Of a stretch of DNA of 61,045 bases, positions 1-8,539 are shown one piece after another. Each line of letters begins with the position of its first letter. Position 1 is the stretch's first letter. Below the pieces are notes generated by a model, which did no database searches, was not told the DNA's origin, and worked only from the letters and a program-made list of their open reading frames with translations. The position numbers and the translations under genes were made by a program. Source of the DNA: Bacteroidaceae bacterium (lineage in GTDB: Bacteria > Bacteroidota > Bacteroidia > Bacteroidales > Bacteroidaceae); NCBI GenBank assembly GCA_017965425.1, contig JAGCPY010000046.1, positions 1 to 61,045 of the forward strand, given 5' to 3'.

Positions 1-85
1 CCCAACGGTTTGACTTGCTCAACCCCGAGAGGGATTGCTGCAACTCAAACAGGTCGTGAGTGCGGTATTGTGAGTAGTATTTCAT
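1..85 (-). CDS. 5' fragment of a gene, possibly an IS5/IS1182-type transposase
   Basis: The first 28 codons of a minus-strand gene run off the left edge of the window. The start ATG (83-85) is preceded by an AAGGAG stretch and by a TACCTTTG promoter box about 25 nt upstream. The visible peptide starts MKYYSQYRTHDLFEL and ends in a S-N-R-W stretch. Many Bacteroidota IS5/IS1182-like transposases carry an NRWV-type motif near their N-terminus, so a transposase is possible, but 28 residues are too few to decide. The gene could equally be an unrelated hypothetical. Confidence 0.4.
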   Translation of the reverse strand, partial: MKYYSQYRTHDLFELQQSLSGLSKSNRW

Positions 86-109
86 GAACTCCTTCTTGAT
101 TTTAACGCA

Positions 110-117
110 CAAAGGTA
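110..117 (-). promoter_or_regulatory. Bacteroidota -7 box (TACCTTTG)
   Basis: The minus strand reads TACCTTTG, matching the TAnnTTTG box of the Bacteroidota primary sigma factor. It lies about 25 nt upstream of the ATG at 85 and would drive the partial gene at the left edge. Confidence 0.55.
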
Positions 118-303
118 GGCTTTTTTCTTGAAACAGAGAAATATTCAGCGTTATATTTTATTAAATATCAGATGGATAGCTTATTTTAGTGAACCCTATT
201 TAGCATCGAATATTGGGCTAGTTTAAAAACAATTATCTCCCTTTTTCATTAAATAATCACAAAATCTCCTATACCATAATATATTATATATAGGGAAAAA
301 CTC

Positions 304-311
304 TATCTTTG
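304..311 (+). promoter_or_regulatory. -7 box (TATCTTTG) of a short orphan gene
   Basis: TATCTTTG matches the TAnnTTTG consensus and lies 21 nt upstream of the ATG at 333. The surrounding 119-300 stretch is very A+T-rich and has no other recognisable feature. Confidence 0.6.
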
Positions 312-332
312 CACCCACAAATACGAAAACAA

Positions 333-461
333 ATGATGAAGCGATTCTATAGGCCAATATTGTTAGTCTCTCTGATAATACTACAGGGACTCAATAGTAG
401 TTATGCTTCATTATGCCCCACATCAAAATCGTATATTTATGTTGCGACCAGCGTGGGATGA
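333..461 (+). CDS. Short secreted peptide, possibly a gene remnant
   Basis: A 42-residue reading frame begins with a double Met, basic residues (MMKRFYR) and a hydrophobic stretch (PILLVSLIILQGL), which looks like an export signal, and ends at a TGA soon after. It has its own consensus promoter. Nothing in the few residues after the signal allows a function. Because promoter and signal peptide are intact but the body is missing, it may be the 5' end of a secreted-protein gene whose remainder was lost, perhaps through rearrangement near the possible transposase at the window edge. It may also not be translated at all. Confidence 0.35.
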   Translation: MMKRFYRPILLVSLIILQGLNSSYASLCPTSKSYIYVATSVG

Positions 462-569
462 TGTTCATTTCATGTGAGCAATCACCTCTTCGAGTTGGCC
501 TTCACGTAGTACGTGTAGCGAGGCACGGAAAAAACCTCCTTTAAATTTGCGAATGTCGCTTTGTTGATA

Positions 570-577
570 TATTTTTG
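570..577 (+). promoter_or_regulatory. -7 box (TATTTTTG) for the DUF2461 gene
   Basis: TATTTTTG fits TAnnTTTG and lies 30 nt before the ATG at 608. It overlaps an in-frame TTG at 575 and therefore argues that translation begins at 608 and not at 575. Confidence 0.55.
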
Positions 578-607
578 CAGCGCAATTATAGTTTGTTCCC
601 GTTTTGT

Positions 608-1285
608 ATGCAACATATCTACCATTTTCTGCAGCAGATAGCCCGTCACAACGACCGCGACTGGTTCCATGCCCATCAGCCGGAATACAAGGCTGCGCGC
701 ACGTCTTATGAGACGTTTGTCCGCGAAATGATCATGCGCATAGCTGCTTTTGACCCCAGCGTGGCTTACCAGACCCCCCAGACGTGCATCTACCGCTTTG
801 CTCGCGACACGCGTTTTTCCAACGACAAGAGCCCGTATAAACGCCACTTCGGCGCGTTTGTCTGTTCCCACGGTCGCAAAAGCTATCGTGGCGGCTATTA
901 TCTGCACCTGGAACCCGGCAACTCTTTAATCGCAGGTGGTTCGTGGTGTCCGCCAGCACCGATGCTCAAGCACATCCGCGAGACCATCGTCGATGACATC
1001 GACCGCTTTCGCGATATCGTGGAGGAGCCGGCTTTCCACGCGCTCTTTCCCGTCGTTGGCGAGGATCCCGTCAAGACCATGCCCAAAGGCTTTCCCAAGG
1101 ACTTCGCCTATCCCGAATATCTGCGTCCTCGGCTCTATACCGTCTGGCATCCCATCCCCGACACATTGGTCTCGGAGCCCGATGCCCAAGACCGCGTGGA
1201 GCAGATGTTTCGCGTGATGTCGCCTTTCAACTTGTTCCTCAACGAGATTTTTGAAGACTTCGACCCCGACTCCTCTTTCGCCTAA
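608..1285 (+). CDS. DUF2461 family protein
   Basis: The 225-residue product matches the DUF2461 (TIGR02453) family, whose biochemical role is unknown. Family-like stretches visible are HNDRDWFHAHQPEY near the N-terminus, the YRFARDTRFSNDKSPYK block around residue 65, and the GGYYLHLEPG segment. No signal peptide or membrane span is seen, so it is probably cytoplasmic. I chose the ATG at 608 because the promoter box lies at 570-577; a TTG 33 nt upstream would overlap it. The stop codon is 39 nt before the lyase start used here, so read-through into the next gene is possible. Family assignment is fairly secure; function is not known. Confidence 0.88.
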   Translation: MQHIYHFLQQIARHNDRDWFHAHQPEYKAARTSYETFVREMIMRIAAFDPSVAYQTPQTCIYRFARDTRFSNDKSPYKRHFGAFVCSHGRKSYRGGYYLHLEPGNSLIAGGSWCPPAPMLKHIRETIVDDIDRFRDIVEEPAFHALFPVVGEDPVKTMPKGFPKDFAYPEYLRPRLYTVWHPIPDTLVSEPDAQDRVEQMFRVMSPFNLFLNEIFEDFDPDSSFA

Positions 1286-1324
1286 GCGCGTTGAATGAAT
1301 AGATTAAACCCCTCACAGAAAGAT

Positions 1325-4300
1325 ATGAACATGAGAATGATTCTACCTCTGCAACCCGCCCTGCGGACAGTTCTGCGGCTGCTGTTGCCGCTGTTGCTGT
1401 CGCTTCCGGCCCTTGCCGACCATGTTGATGTGACGTGGCCGATGACCGATAAAGACAACTTCGGTGCCTGCTCTCTGTCTGCCGACACCGCCTCTGTCCT
1501 CATACCCCGTTTCACGTTAGGAGCGGGGCTGATGGTGGGTGATGTCATGACCATGCCCAACGCCGATGCCGGCTACACGGCCCAACCCTACGATCCGCCC
1601 TTCGTGCAGCTGACGCCCAAGAACCGTGTGAGCGTGAAGACCAGCGGCCATCAGGTCACGCTCACCGTGGCACCCTCGGCGGGCCATACGTTCAAACCCA
1701 CTACCATCGAGTTCGATGCCGTGAAGTGCGGCACGGACGGCGGCAACTTCGATGTCTGCATCAAGAACGGTTCGGCAGCTGAGGCGGTGCTGGCCACGGC
1801 GGTTGCCCCCCTGCGCAACAAGGTCGGAACGGGCAATCCCAACGGCTACAGCCACCACACGTTCCAGCTTTCCGACCAGCTGGTGAAGGCCAATCGTGGC
1901 TTCCAGCTCATCTTCTATGTCTATAACTTCAATGGACGCGACGACGCAAACCCCAAAAGCATTGCCTTCAGGAACGTCACCATCAGCGGCGAGACCGACG
2001 AACCCATCTACGACGCCTCGCATTATTTCACTGCCGCCAGCTGTTCTGCGGGTGACTTGTTGCCGACAATCGCCGGCTTGAAGAACGGCGAAAATGTCAC
2101 CTGGGACACGAAGCTCTACGGTGATCCAAAGGACTTTGTGGTGTCAGCCGCCGACGGCTACACCGCCACTGTCACCTATCAGAACAAATTCGCCACCCTC
2201 TCCGCTCAGAAAGACGGGCGTGAAGTGTTCTCGGTCAGCATACGTTTCGTCGTCAGCTATCTTGAACCCCGTGGCGACGCAAAACCCTTGAACCGAGGCT
2301 TGTTGGCCGTCAAGACTGGCAGCGGCGTGTTGGTCAGCTGGCGCCTGCGTGCAGCGGATAATCCACGAGACATCCGCTTCCGCCTCTACAGAGGCAAGAC
2401 ACTCATCACCAAGACGCCCGTCGTGGGCAAGACCAACTATCTCGACCCCAGCGGCACGGCCAGCAGCGTTTACACCCTCGAGGCTGTGGACGGTGAAGGA
2501 CATCTCATTGATAGACAAGAGGGTGTCAGGGCGTGGGACAGCCAAACGAAATATATTACCTTGCAGGGTGGAGCACCCACAGACCCCACTTCGGCAGGCG
2601 CCACATATACACCCAACGATGCTTCGTTCTGCGACATGGACGGCGATGGCGAGTATGACATTGTCCTCAAGTGGGCACCGTCCAACGAGAAGGACGCCGC
2701 CAGTAACGGCACCACATCGCCTGCTTTCTACGCATGCTACAAGATGGACGGCACGAGGCTGTGGATCCTCCACACAGGAGCCAATATGTTCAATTCCGCC
2801 CACACCACGCCCTACATCGCTTGGGATCTTGACGGAGACGGATACGGCGAGTTTATGGTGAAGACGGCACCTGGTGCCATTGACGGCGAAGGCAACTATG
2901 TCCTCCTCCCCGGCGACAATTCTACCGAGAACCTGCTGAGCAGCCGTGGCAAACAGGATCATGGTTCTGAATACATTACCGTCTTCGATGGCGTTACTGG
3001 AGCCGAACTCAAGACCATCAAATACCACACGGCATACGCCGACGAGAGCACCGCCTTCTGGGGCGATGACAAACAGAACCGTGCGGAACGCTATCTGGCG
3101 GCTATCGCCTGGCTCGACGGCGAGAAAGGCAAGCCGTCGGCCATCTTTGCCCGAGGCTACTACAGCGGATGCAAGATCGGTGCCTACGACTGGGACGGTG
3201 ACAACCTCACCTTGCGCTGGCTGCATCGTGGCGAGAGTGCGTCGAAAGGTACTGTCACCTACGCCAACGGCACCGTCAAGGACCTCTCGACGACCGTCTA
3301 TGGCGAAGGATGCCACTGGGTGAGCGTCGGCGACGTCACCGGAGATGGCAGACAGGAGATTCACTATGGCTCCGGTGCCTTGAAGCACGACGGAACCACC
3401 CTCTACCGTACAGGATTGGGCCACGGCGACGCTATTCACCTGGGCGACTTCATTCCCTCTCGCCCCGGACAGGAATACTTCATGGTTCACGAGCACAAAC
3501 CTTACGGTATGGACCTGCGCGATGCCAAGACGGGCGAAATCCTGTTGAGACGCACGGCAGACGCCGACACGGGACGTGGCATCATGGCCAATTTCAACCC
3601 CGAAACAGAGAACGCCTATTGGCAGTTCAGCGCCGGCAACGGCCTCTATGATACCGACGGCAACGTGGTGGCAGATAACGTCACACACGGGGGCGGCGCC
3701 GGACTCAGCTTCCGCATCTACTGGAACGGCGACCTCGCAGACGACTTCTACGGCAAGAACGTACTCGAATACTGGAACGCCTCTGCCAACGGCTTCTGGC
3801 GAATGCAGGTCAACGGGGGAAACTACGTGATCGGCAACTACAACAATTCGTCGAAGCAGAACCCATGTGTATCGGGTGACTTGCTCGGAGACTGGCGTGA
3901 GGAAATCGTCACGTGGACGCAGACGGGCAACGACTACCAGCTCGTCATCAATGCCACGGACCACCAGACAGATTATGGCGTGCCGCACCTCATGGACGAC
4001 CTCGCCTATCGTGCACAGCTGATTAGCCAGAACGTGGTTTACAACCAGCCTCCACACCTCTCCTATAACCTCAGAACCCGCTACACGATAGAGCGCACCG
4101 TGCCACAGACGGGATGGGACGTTCTCTACGCATCTTACCCCGTGAGCCTGCCTGAAGGCGTGACAGCCTATAATCTCACGGGTGTCAACGCTGCGGCGGA
4201 CACCGTGCGTATCACCAAACTGGGCAAAGGAGTCGTCATTCCTGCTGGGGCGGCTGTCATCTACAATGGAAAAGCAGGCACACGGGTTAAATTCGTGCCC

Positions 4301-4714
4301 ACCACCAAGAATGCTGCCACCGTTAGCACGAATTACCTCAAGGGGTGTGCCGTGGACAGTGTCCTCACCTGCAACGAGGCTACCTATGAGTATTTCTATG
4401 TCTTGCAGCGTGATGAAACGACGGGCGCGCTTGGTTTCTTCAAGGTCGAGGACGGACACCGACAACCAGCCGGCACGCCGTGGCTGCGGGTCAAAGGAAC
4501 GGCTGCCAATCCGCCATTGCCCGTTTACTACCTCCGAGGCCAGGATGCACGGGTCGGCATCGAGGACATCGAAGCTGCAGACGACGAGGACACACACGTC
4601 CAATCCATCTCGTCGGAATCAGAAATCTTTGACCTGAGTGGACGTAGGATCCGAAACGGACAAGAACAAAAAGGCATTCGCATCTACCAAGGCCACAAGG
4701 TCTTAATGCCTTAA
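1325..4714 (+). CDS. Rhamnogalacturonan lyase, PL11 family, exported
   Basis: The protein of about 1129 residues starts with a signal peptide (LRLLLPLLLSLPALA then DHVD). An N-terminal carbohydrate-binding-like beta region (to about residue 310) is followed by a fibronectin-like segment (about 320-400) and the PL11 beta-propeller, recognisable by CDMDGDGEYDIVLKWAPS, WDLDGDGYGEF and the VGDVTGDGRQEI calcium-binding repeats. PL11 enzymes cleave the rhamnose-galacturonic acid backbone of rhamnogalacturonan I by beta-elimination. The C-terminus (FDLSGRRIRNG...GIRIYQGHKVLM) resembles the short tails common on exported Prevotella proteins. It is longer than minimal PL11 lyases because of the extra N-terminal region. 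An ATG at 1295 is an alternative start. It is followed by a GH51 enzyme, giving a pectin-degrading context. Confidence 0.9.
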   Translation: MNMRMILPLQPALRTVLRLLLPLLLSLPALADHVDVTWPMTDKDNFGACSLSADTASVLIPRFTLGAGLMVGDVMTMPNADAGYTAQPYDPPFVQLTPKNRVSVKTSGHQVTLTVAPSAGHTFKPTTIEFDAVKCGTDGGNFDVCIKNGSAAEAVLATAVAPLRNKVGTGNPNGYSHHTFQLSDQLVKANRGFQLIFYVYNFNGRDDANPKSIAFRNVTISGETDEPIYDASHYFTAASCSAGDLLPTIAGLKNGENVTWDTKLYGDPKDFVVSAADGYTATVTYQNKFATLSAQKDGREVFSVSIRFVVSYLEPRGDAKPLNRGLLAVKTGSGVLVSWRLRAADNPRDIRFRLYRGKTLITKTPVVGKTNYLDPSGTASSVYTLEAVDGEGHLIDRQEGVRAWDSQTKYITLQGGAPTDPTSAGATYTPNDASFCDMDGDGEYDIVLKWAPSNEKDAASNGTTSPAFYACYKMDGTRLWILHTGANMFNSAHTTPYIAWDLDGDGYGEFMVKTAPGAIDGEGNYVLLPGDNSTENLLSSRGKQDHGSEYITVFDGVTGAELKTIKYHTAYADESTAFWGDDKQNRAERYLAAIAWLDGEKGKPSAIFARGYYSGCKIGAYDWDGDNLTLRWLHRGESASKGTVTYANGTVKDLSTTVYGEGCHWVSVGDVTGDGRQEIHYGSGALKHDGTTLYRTGLGHGDAIHLGDFIPSRPGQEYFMVHEHKPYGMDLRDAKTGEILLRRTADADTGRGIMANFNPETENAYWQFSAGNGLYDTDGNVVADNVTHGGGAGLSFRIYWNGDLADDFYGKNVLEYWNASANGFWRMQVNGGNYVIGNYNNSSKQNPCVSGDLLGDWREEIVTWTQTGNDYQLVINATDHQTDYGVPHLMDDLAYRAQLISQNVVYNQPPHLSYNLRTRYTIERTVPQTGWDVLYASYPVSLPEGVTAYNLTGVNAAADTVRITKLGKGVVIPAGAAVIYNGKAGTRVKFVPTTKNAATVSTNYLKGCAVDSVLTCNEATYEYFYVLQRDETTGALGFFKVEDGHRQPAGTPWLRVKGTAANPPLPVYYLRGQDARVGIEDIEAADDEDTHVQSISSESEIFDLSGRRIRNGQEQKGIRIYQGHKVLMP

Positions 4715-4779
4715 TCACCAAAATGAAGCCCAAGTGGCATTTTCCAGCGGACAAACTTGGAGCCACGCTCATCTTTTAC

Positions 4780-4787
4780 TATCTTTG
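4780..4787 (+). promoter_or_regulatory. -7 box (TATCTTTG) for the GH51 gene
   Basis: TATCTTTG lies 30 nt before the ATG at 4818, and a TTG (4757-4759) lies 20 nt further upstream where the -33 element is expected. It shows that the arabinofuranosidase has its own promoter although the lyase stop is only about 100 nt away. Confidence 0.7.
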
Positions 4788-4817
4788 CACACAAAAGAAC
4801 TTTATAAAATAACTACA

Positions 4818-6836
4818 ATGAGATTCAGACACATCCTTTTCAGTGCCTCCTTGACACTGGCCACAATGCCTGTTCAGGCTCAAGAGAACGTGATTCAGGT
4901 CAACATGAAGAAGCTGGGTGCACCTATCCAACCGACGATGTACGGCATCTTCTTCGAGGACATCAACTACGCCGCCGACGGCGGACTCTATGGCGAACTG
5001 GTGAAGAACCGCAGCTTTGAGTTTCCCAATCCCTTCACGGGATGGGACATCTCTGGCAAAGTGTCGCTGAAAGACGACGGCCCCTTCGACAAGAACCCTC
5101 ATTACGTGCGGCTGGCACCGTCTGGACATCGCGACAAGCACACGATGATCGAGAACCACGGTTTCTTTGGCATGGGCGTGAAGGCCGGCGAAGAATATCG
5201 CTTCTCCGTCTGGGCACGAGTTCCTGACGGCGGTAAGGCCAAACTGTGGATCGACCTCGTGGAGAACGCCACGATGGAAGAGGATCAGAAACTGGGAAAC
5301 GTCGGAGTCGATGTGAACGGCAAGGAATGGAAGAAATACACGGCAGTCATTAAGCCGAAACGCACTTTTGCCAAAGCTCACCTCCGCGTGTGGGGCGACG
5401 GCAAGGTGACCACCGATGTCGAGCACATCAGCCTGTTCCCCGTCAAGACCTATAAAGGCCATGAGAATGGAATGCGTATGGATGTTGCCCAAGCGCTTGA
5501 AGACCTGCACCCCGGCGTGTTCCGCTTCCCTGGCGGTTGCATTGTCGAAGGCACGGATCTGGACACCCGTTATCAGTGGAAGAATTCCGTGGGGCCTGTG
5601 GAGAACCGTCCACTTAACGAGAATCGCTGGCACTACACTTTCACCCAACGTTATTTCCCTGACTATTTCCAGAGTTACGGCCTTGGCTTCTTCGAGTATT
5701 TTCAGCTTGCGGAAGAGATTGGTGCCGAACCCCTTCCCGTTTTGAATGTGGGTATGGCTTGCCAGTTCCAGAACGGTGACGATGCTCACGCTCCAGCTAC
5801 GAAAGCAGGCTTGCAGCAGTTCATAGACGATTGTATCGACCTCATCGACTTTGCAAATGGCGATCCAAACACTAACAAATGGGCCAAGTTGCGCGCTGAC
5901 ATGGGGCACCCTGCACCTTTCAACCTCAAGTTCCTGGCCATCGGCAACGAGCAGTGGGAACAGCCTTTCTTTGACCGTCTGGCTGTCATCGCTCCTGAAG
6001 TGCGAAAGGTTCATCCTGAAATCAAACTCATCGGCACCAGCGGCCCCAATGCCGAGGACGATCACTTCCGCCACGGCTGGAAGGCCATGCGGGAACTGAA
6101 AGCTGACCTCGTGGATGAGCATTATTACCGTGATATCCAGTGGTATAAGGATTGGATGAGCCGCTACAGCGACCGTACGTTCTACACCAAAGATGGTCCA
6201 CGTGTCTTCGCTGGAGAGTGGGCGTGTCACGATCGTGGCAAGAAGTATAACCACGCAGGAGCCAGCATCTATGAGGCTGCCTTCATGACCAACATAGAAC
6301 GCAATGCCGACCTCGTACACATGGCCACTTATGCTCCTTTGTTCTCGCACGTCGAGGGATGGCAGTGGCGTCCGGACCTTATTTGGTACGACAACCTCTC
6401 CACCGCCCGCACCGCCAGTTACTATGTCCAACAACTCTATATGCTTAACAAGGGAACGAACGTGCTGCCGACGACCATCAGCCTCAACGGCGGACAACCT
6501 GCTGCCAACCCTGTTGAGAAAGGACAGGACGGTGTCTTCGCCAGCGCTGTCATGGACAAGCAGAAGAACGAAGTGATTATCAAGGTCATCAACACCTTGG
6601 CAAAGGCCAGCTCTGCCAGCATTAACCTAACAGGACAAAAGCTGAAAGCCTCCACCCTTCCTGTCGAAGTCATCAGCCTCGATTGTTCTGACTACGATGC
6701 TGAGAACGTGCCAGGGAAGCCGGAGGTCGTCACGCCCAAGACTGCCAGTACTTCTTTCGCTGTCACCAAGAACGTTGCTACGCTCAACTTCAGCGTGCCT
6801 GCCAAAACGATGCAGATTTTTAAGGTGAAGCTGTAA
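4818..6836 (+). CDS. Alpha-L-arabinofuranosidase, GH51 family, exported
   Basis: The 672-residue product has a signal peptide ending near VQAQ, a carbohydrate-binding-like region with the FEDINYAADGGLYGELVKNR block at its start, and a GH51 catalytic domain. The acid/base Glu is visible in AIGNEQWE (E378) and the likely nucleophile in RVFAGEWACH (E467). GH51 enzymes remove arabinose from arabinan and arabinoxylan side chains. Next to a PL11 lyase this fits trimming of rhamnogalacturonan I in the periplasm or at the surface. The frame is open to 4734, but the promoter at 4780-4787 rules out that start. The gene ends just before a strong hairpin shared with the convergent PurF-like gene. Confidence 0.93.
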   Translation: MRFRHILFSASLTLATMPVQAQENVIQVNMKKLGAPIQPTMYGIFFEDINYAADGGLYGELVKNRSFEFPNPFTGWDISGKVSLKDDGPFDKNPHYVRLAPSGHRDKHTMIENHGFFGMGVKAGEEYRFSVWARVPDGGKAKLWIDLVENATMEEDQKLGNVGVDVNGKEWKKYTAVIKPKRTFAKAHLRVWGDGKVTTDVEHISLFPVKTYKGHENGMRMDVAQALEDLHPGVFRFPGGCIVEGTDLDTRYQWKNSVGPVENRPLNENRWHYTFTQRYFPDYFQSYGLGFFEYFQLAEEIGAEPLPVLNVGMACQFQNGDDAHAPATKAGLQQFIDDCIDLIDFANGDPNTNKWAKLRADMGHPAPFNLKFLAIGNEQWEQPFFDRLAVIAPEVRKVHPEIKLIGTSGPNAEDDHFRHGWKAMRELKADLVDEHYYRDIQWYKDWMSRYSDRTFYTKDGPRVFAGEWACHDRGKKYNHAGASIYEAAFMTNIERNADLVHMATYAPLFSHVEGWQWRPDLIWYDNLSTARTASYYVQQLYMLNKGTNVLPTTISLNGGQPAANPVEKGQDGVFASAVMDKQKNEVIIKVINTLAKASSASINLTGQKLKASTLPVEVISLDCSDYDAENVPGKPEVVTPKTASTSFAVTKNVATLNFSVPAKTMQIFKVKL

Positions 6837-6840
6837 GGCC

Positions 6841-6920
6841 GAAGACACGGAAAGGTGCGGAAAAATACGGAATTCCTTATAGCTGGAGTTGCCGTGTTTT
6901 CCGCACCTTTTCGTGTCTTC
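6841..6920. terminator. Long hairpin between convergent genes, bidirectional terminator
   Basis: A nearly perfect inverted repeat has a left arm starting GAAGACACGGAAAGG (6841-6870) and a right arm ending CCTTTTCGTGTCTTC (6892-6920), with a loop of about 20 nt. It sits between the 3' ends of the GH51 gene and the PurF-like gene and is placed to terminate both. Confidence 0.8.
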
Positions 6921-6954
6921 AGTCGTTTTAGCTCTTTGGCTGATATATGACTGT

Positions 6955-8403
6955 TCAGCAATGGCTGCTCCCGTCGAAGCAATGGGTGCAGACTTTGCAC
7001 TTGGGCAATCCGATGGCTTGAATCAGATGTTCCAGCGTGTTGAACTTCAGCGAAGAGAGTCCTAATCGACGTCCCATCTCATCGACCATTGCTCGGTACT
7101 TTTCTGAGTCCGTACGGGCATACTCCTGTAGGATTTCGTGGGGCGTGGAAGCCTCTCCGCCGATACCTCCAGGAGTCTTGTCATGGTCGTTTTCAAGATC
7201 GTGGATGACCTGTCTCGTGAGCAGTTCCATATCTGTCTTCGATGCAGAGAAGTTGATGAACGGGCAGCCGTAGATGAGTGGTGGACAAGCGATGCGCATG
7301 TGCACTTCTTTGGCTCCAAGGTCAAAGAGTCCGCGCACATTGTCACGCAGTTGCGTTCCACGCACAATGCTGTCATCGCAGAAGAGACACCGCTTGCCGT
7401 TGAGGGCATCACGATTGGGGATGAGCTTCATCTTGGCCACAAGGTTGCGTGTCAGTTGGTTACCAGGCATGAACGAACGTGGCCACGTGGGCGTGTATTT
7501 GCTGATGGCACGACGATATGGAACGCCTAAGCCTTCGGCATAGCCTGTGGCCATGCCTAAGCCTGAATCGGGAATGCCGCTGACTAAGTCAACCTCGGCT
7601 GGGTCTTCCTTGCCCATGAGCTTGCCGCAAGTATGACGCATGGCTTCCACATTGCGGCCTTCGTAGTTGGAGGTGGGGAAACCATAGTAAACCCAAAGGA
7701 AAGAACACACTTGCATCTCTTCCTCTGGTTGGCGTAGCTGTTCCATTCGGTCGGCTGTGAGGCGTACGATCTCGCCGGGACCGACGTAATGAACAATGTC
7801 AAAGTCAAGATTCGGAAAACTGCTGCTCTCGCTCGTGGCGGCAAAGGCACCGTCCTTTTGTCCGATGATGATTGGTGTTCTGCCCAGACGGTCACGGGCC
7901 GCAATGATGCCATCTTCGGTGAGAATCAGCATGGAGCACGAACCTTTCACCTTGCGATAGACATTCTCGATGCCATCGACGAAAGACTTGCCGCGTGCGA
8001 TGAGCAGGGTGATGAGTTCCGTCGGATTGGTCTTGCCGCTGGACATCTCGGAGAAGTGGTCGCCGTTTTCCAGTAGTTCGCGTGTCAGCTCATCTATGTT
8101 GTTGATTTTGGCAACGGTGACCACGGCCATCTTACCCAGATGTGAGTTCACCATGATGGGCTGTGGGTCGGTGTCGGAAATGACGCCGATGCCGCTGTTG
8201 CCTTCAAAACGTGTGAGTTCTTTCTCGAAGCGGGAGCGGAAGTAATTGCTCTCGAGGTTGTGGATGCTGCGGAAGAAGCCTTTTTCCTGAGAGAAAGTCG
8301 CGAGTCCGCCGCGTTTGGTGCCTAAGTGACTGTTGTAGTCCGTGCCGTAGAAGAGATCTGTGATGCACGGACGCTTGGAGATGGTACCGAAGAAGCCGCC
8401 CAT
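6955..8403 (-). CDS. PurF-like amidophosphoribosyltransferase paralogue lacking Cys1
   Basis: The 482-residue protein has an N-terminal Ntn-type glutamine amidotransferase-like domain (GTDYNSHLGTKRGG, SSGKTNPTELI) and a C-terminal type I phosphoribosyltransferase domain with the PRPP loop LFCDDSIVRGTQLRD. Canonical PurF transfers glutamine-derived ammonia to PRPP in the first step of purine synthesis and needs an N-terminal cysteine exposed after Met removal. Here the sequence begins MGGFFG, so that nucleophile is absent, and no Cys codon lies just upstream in frame. The C-terminal CKVCTHCFDG cluster could bind metal. From memory, many Bacteroidales carry such a paralogue beside a normal purF; that suggests an ammonia-dependent or different role. 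A weak promoter match (TACCTTCG) lies at 8436-8443. Confidence 0.85.
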   Translation of the reverse strand: MGGFFGTISKRPCITDLFYGTDYNSHLGTKRGGLATFSQEKGFFRSIHNLESNYFRSRFEKELTRFEGNSGIGVISDTDPQPIMVNSHLGKMAVVTVAKINNIDELTRELLENGDHFSEMSSGKTNPTELITLLIARGKSFVDGIENVYRKVKGSCSMLILTEDGIIAARDRLGRTPIIIGQKDGAFAATSESSSFPNLDFDIVHYVGPGEIVRLTADRMEQLRQPEEEMQVCSFLWVYYGFPTSNYEGRNVEAMRHTCGKLMGKEDPAEVDLVSGIPDSGLGMATGYAEGLGVPYRRAISKYTPTWPRSFMPGNQLTRNLVAKMKLIPNRDALNGKRCLFCDDSIVRGTQLRDNVRGLFDLGAKEVHMRIACPPLIYGCPFINFSASKTDMELLTRQVIHDLENDHDKTPGGIGGEASTPHEILQEYARTDSEKYRAMVDEMGRRLGLSSLKFNTLEHLIQAIGLPKCKVCTHCFDGSSHC

Positions 8404-8441
8404 GAGCGTGTGGGGTTTGATTTGGTTTTGCGGTGCGAAGG

Positions 8442-8502
8442 TATGAAAAAAAGGCCAGCGGCCAAAACTTCATGGTTTGAAGTTGTTGGCCGCTGGACGT
8501 TT
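8442..8502 (-). terminator. Terminator of the transglutaminase-like operon
   Basis: On the minus strand a stem (CCAGCGGCCAA...CTTCA, arms 8455-8472 and 8478-8496) is followed by a run of seven T residues. It lies about 40 nt after the stop at 8540 and just upstream of the PurF-like gene, so it ends the four-gene operon starting at 13975. Confidence 0.75.
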
Positions 8503-8539
8503 TTTTGCCTTATGTCAAGGTAGGAAAAGACTAGTCAGA

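Noticed and set aside
2144-4603. An 819-codon minus-strand open frame opposite the PL11 gene, and similar long frames opposite the GH51 gene (4779-6497) and dockerin gene (36873-38417)
   Set aside because: Their translations lack recognisable domains, while the plus-strand products match known families throughout. They are antisense shadows of GC-rich coding sequence.
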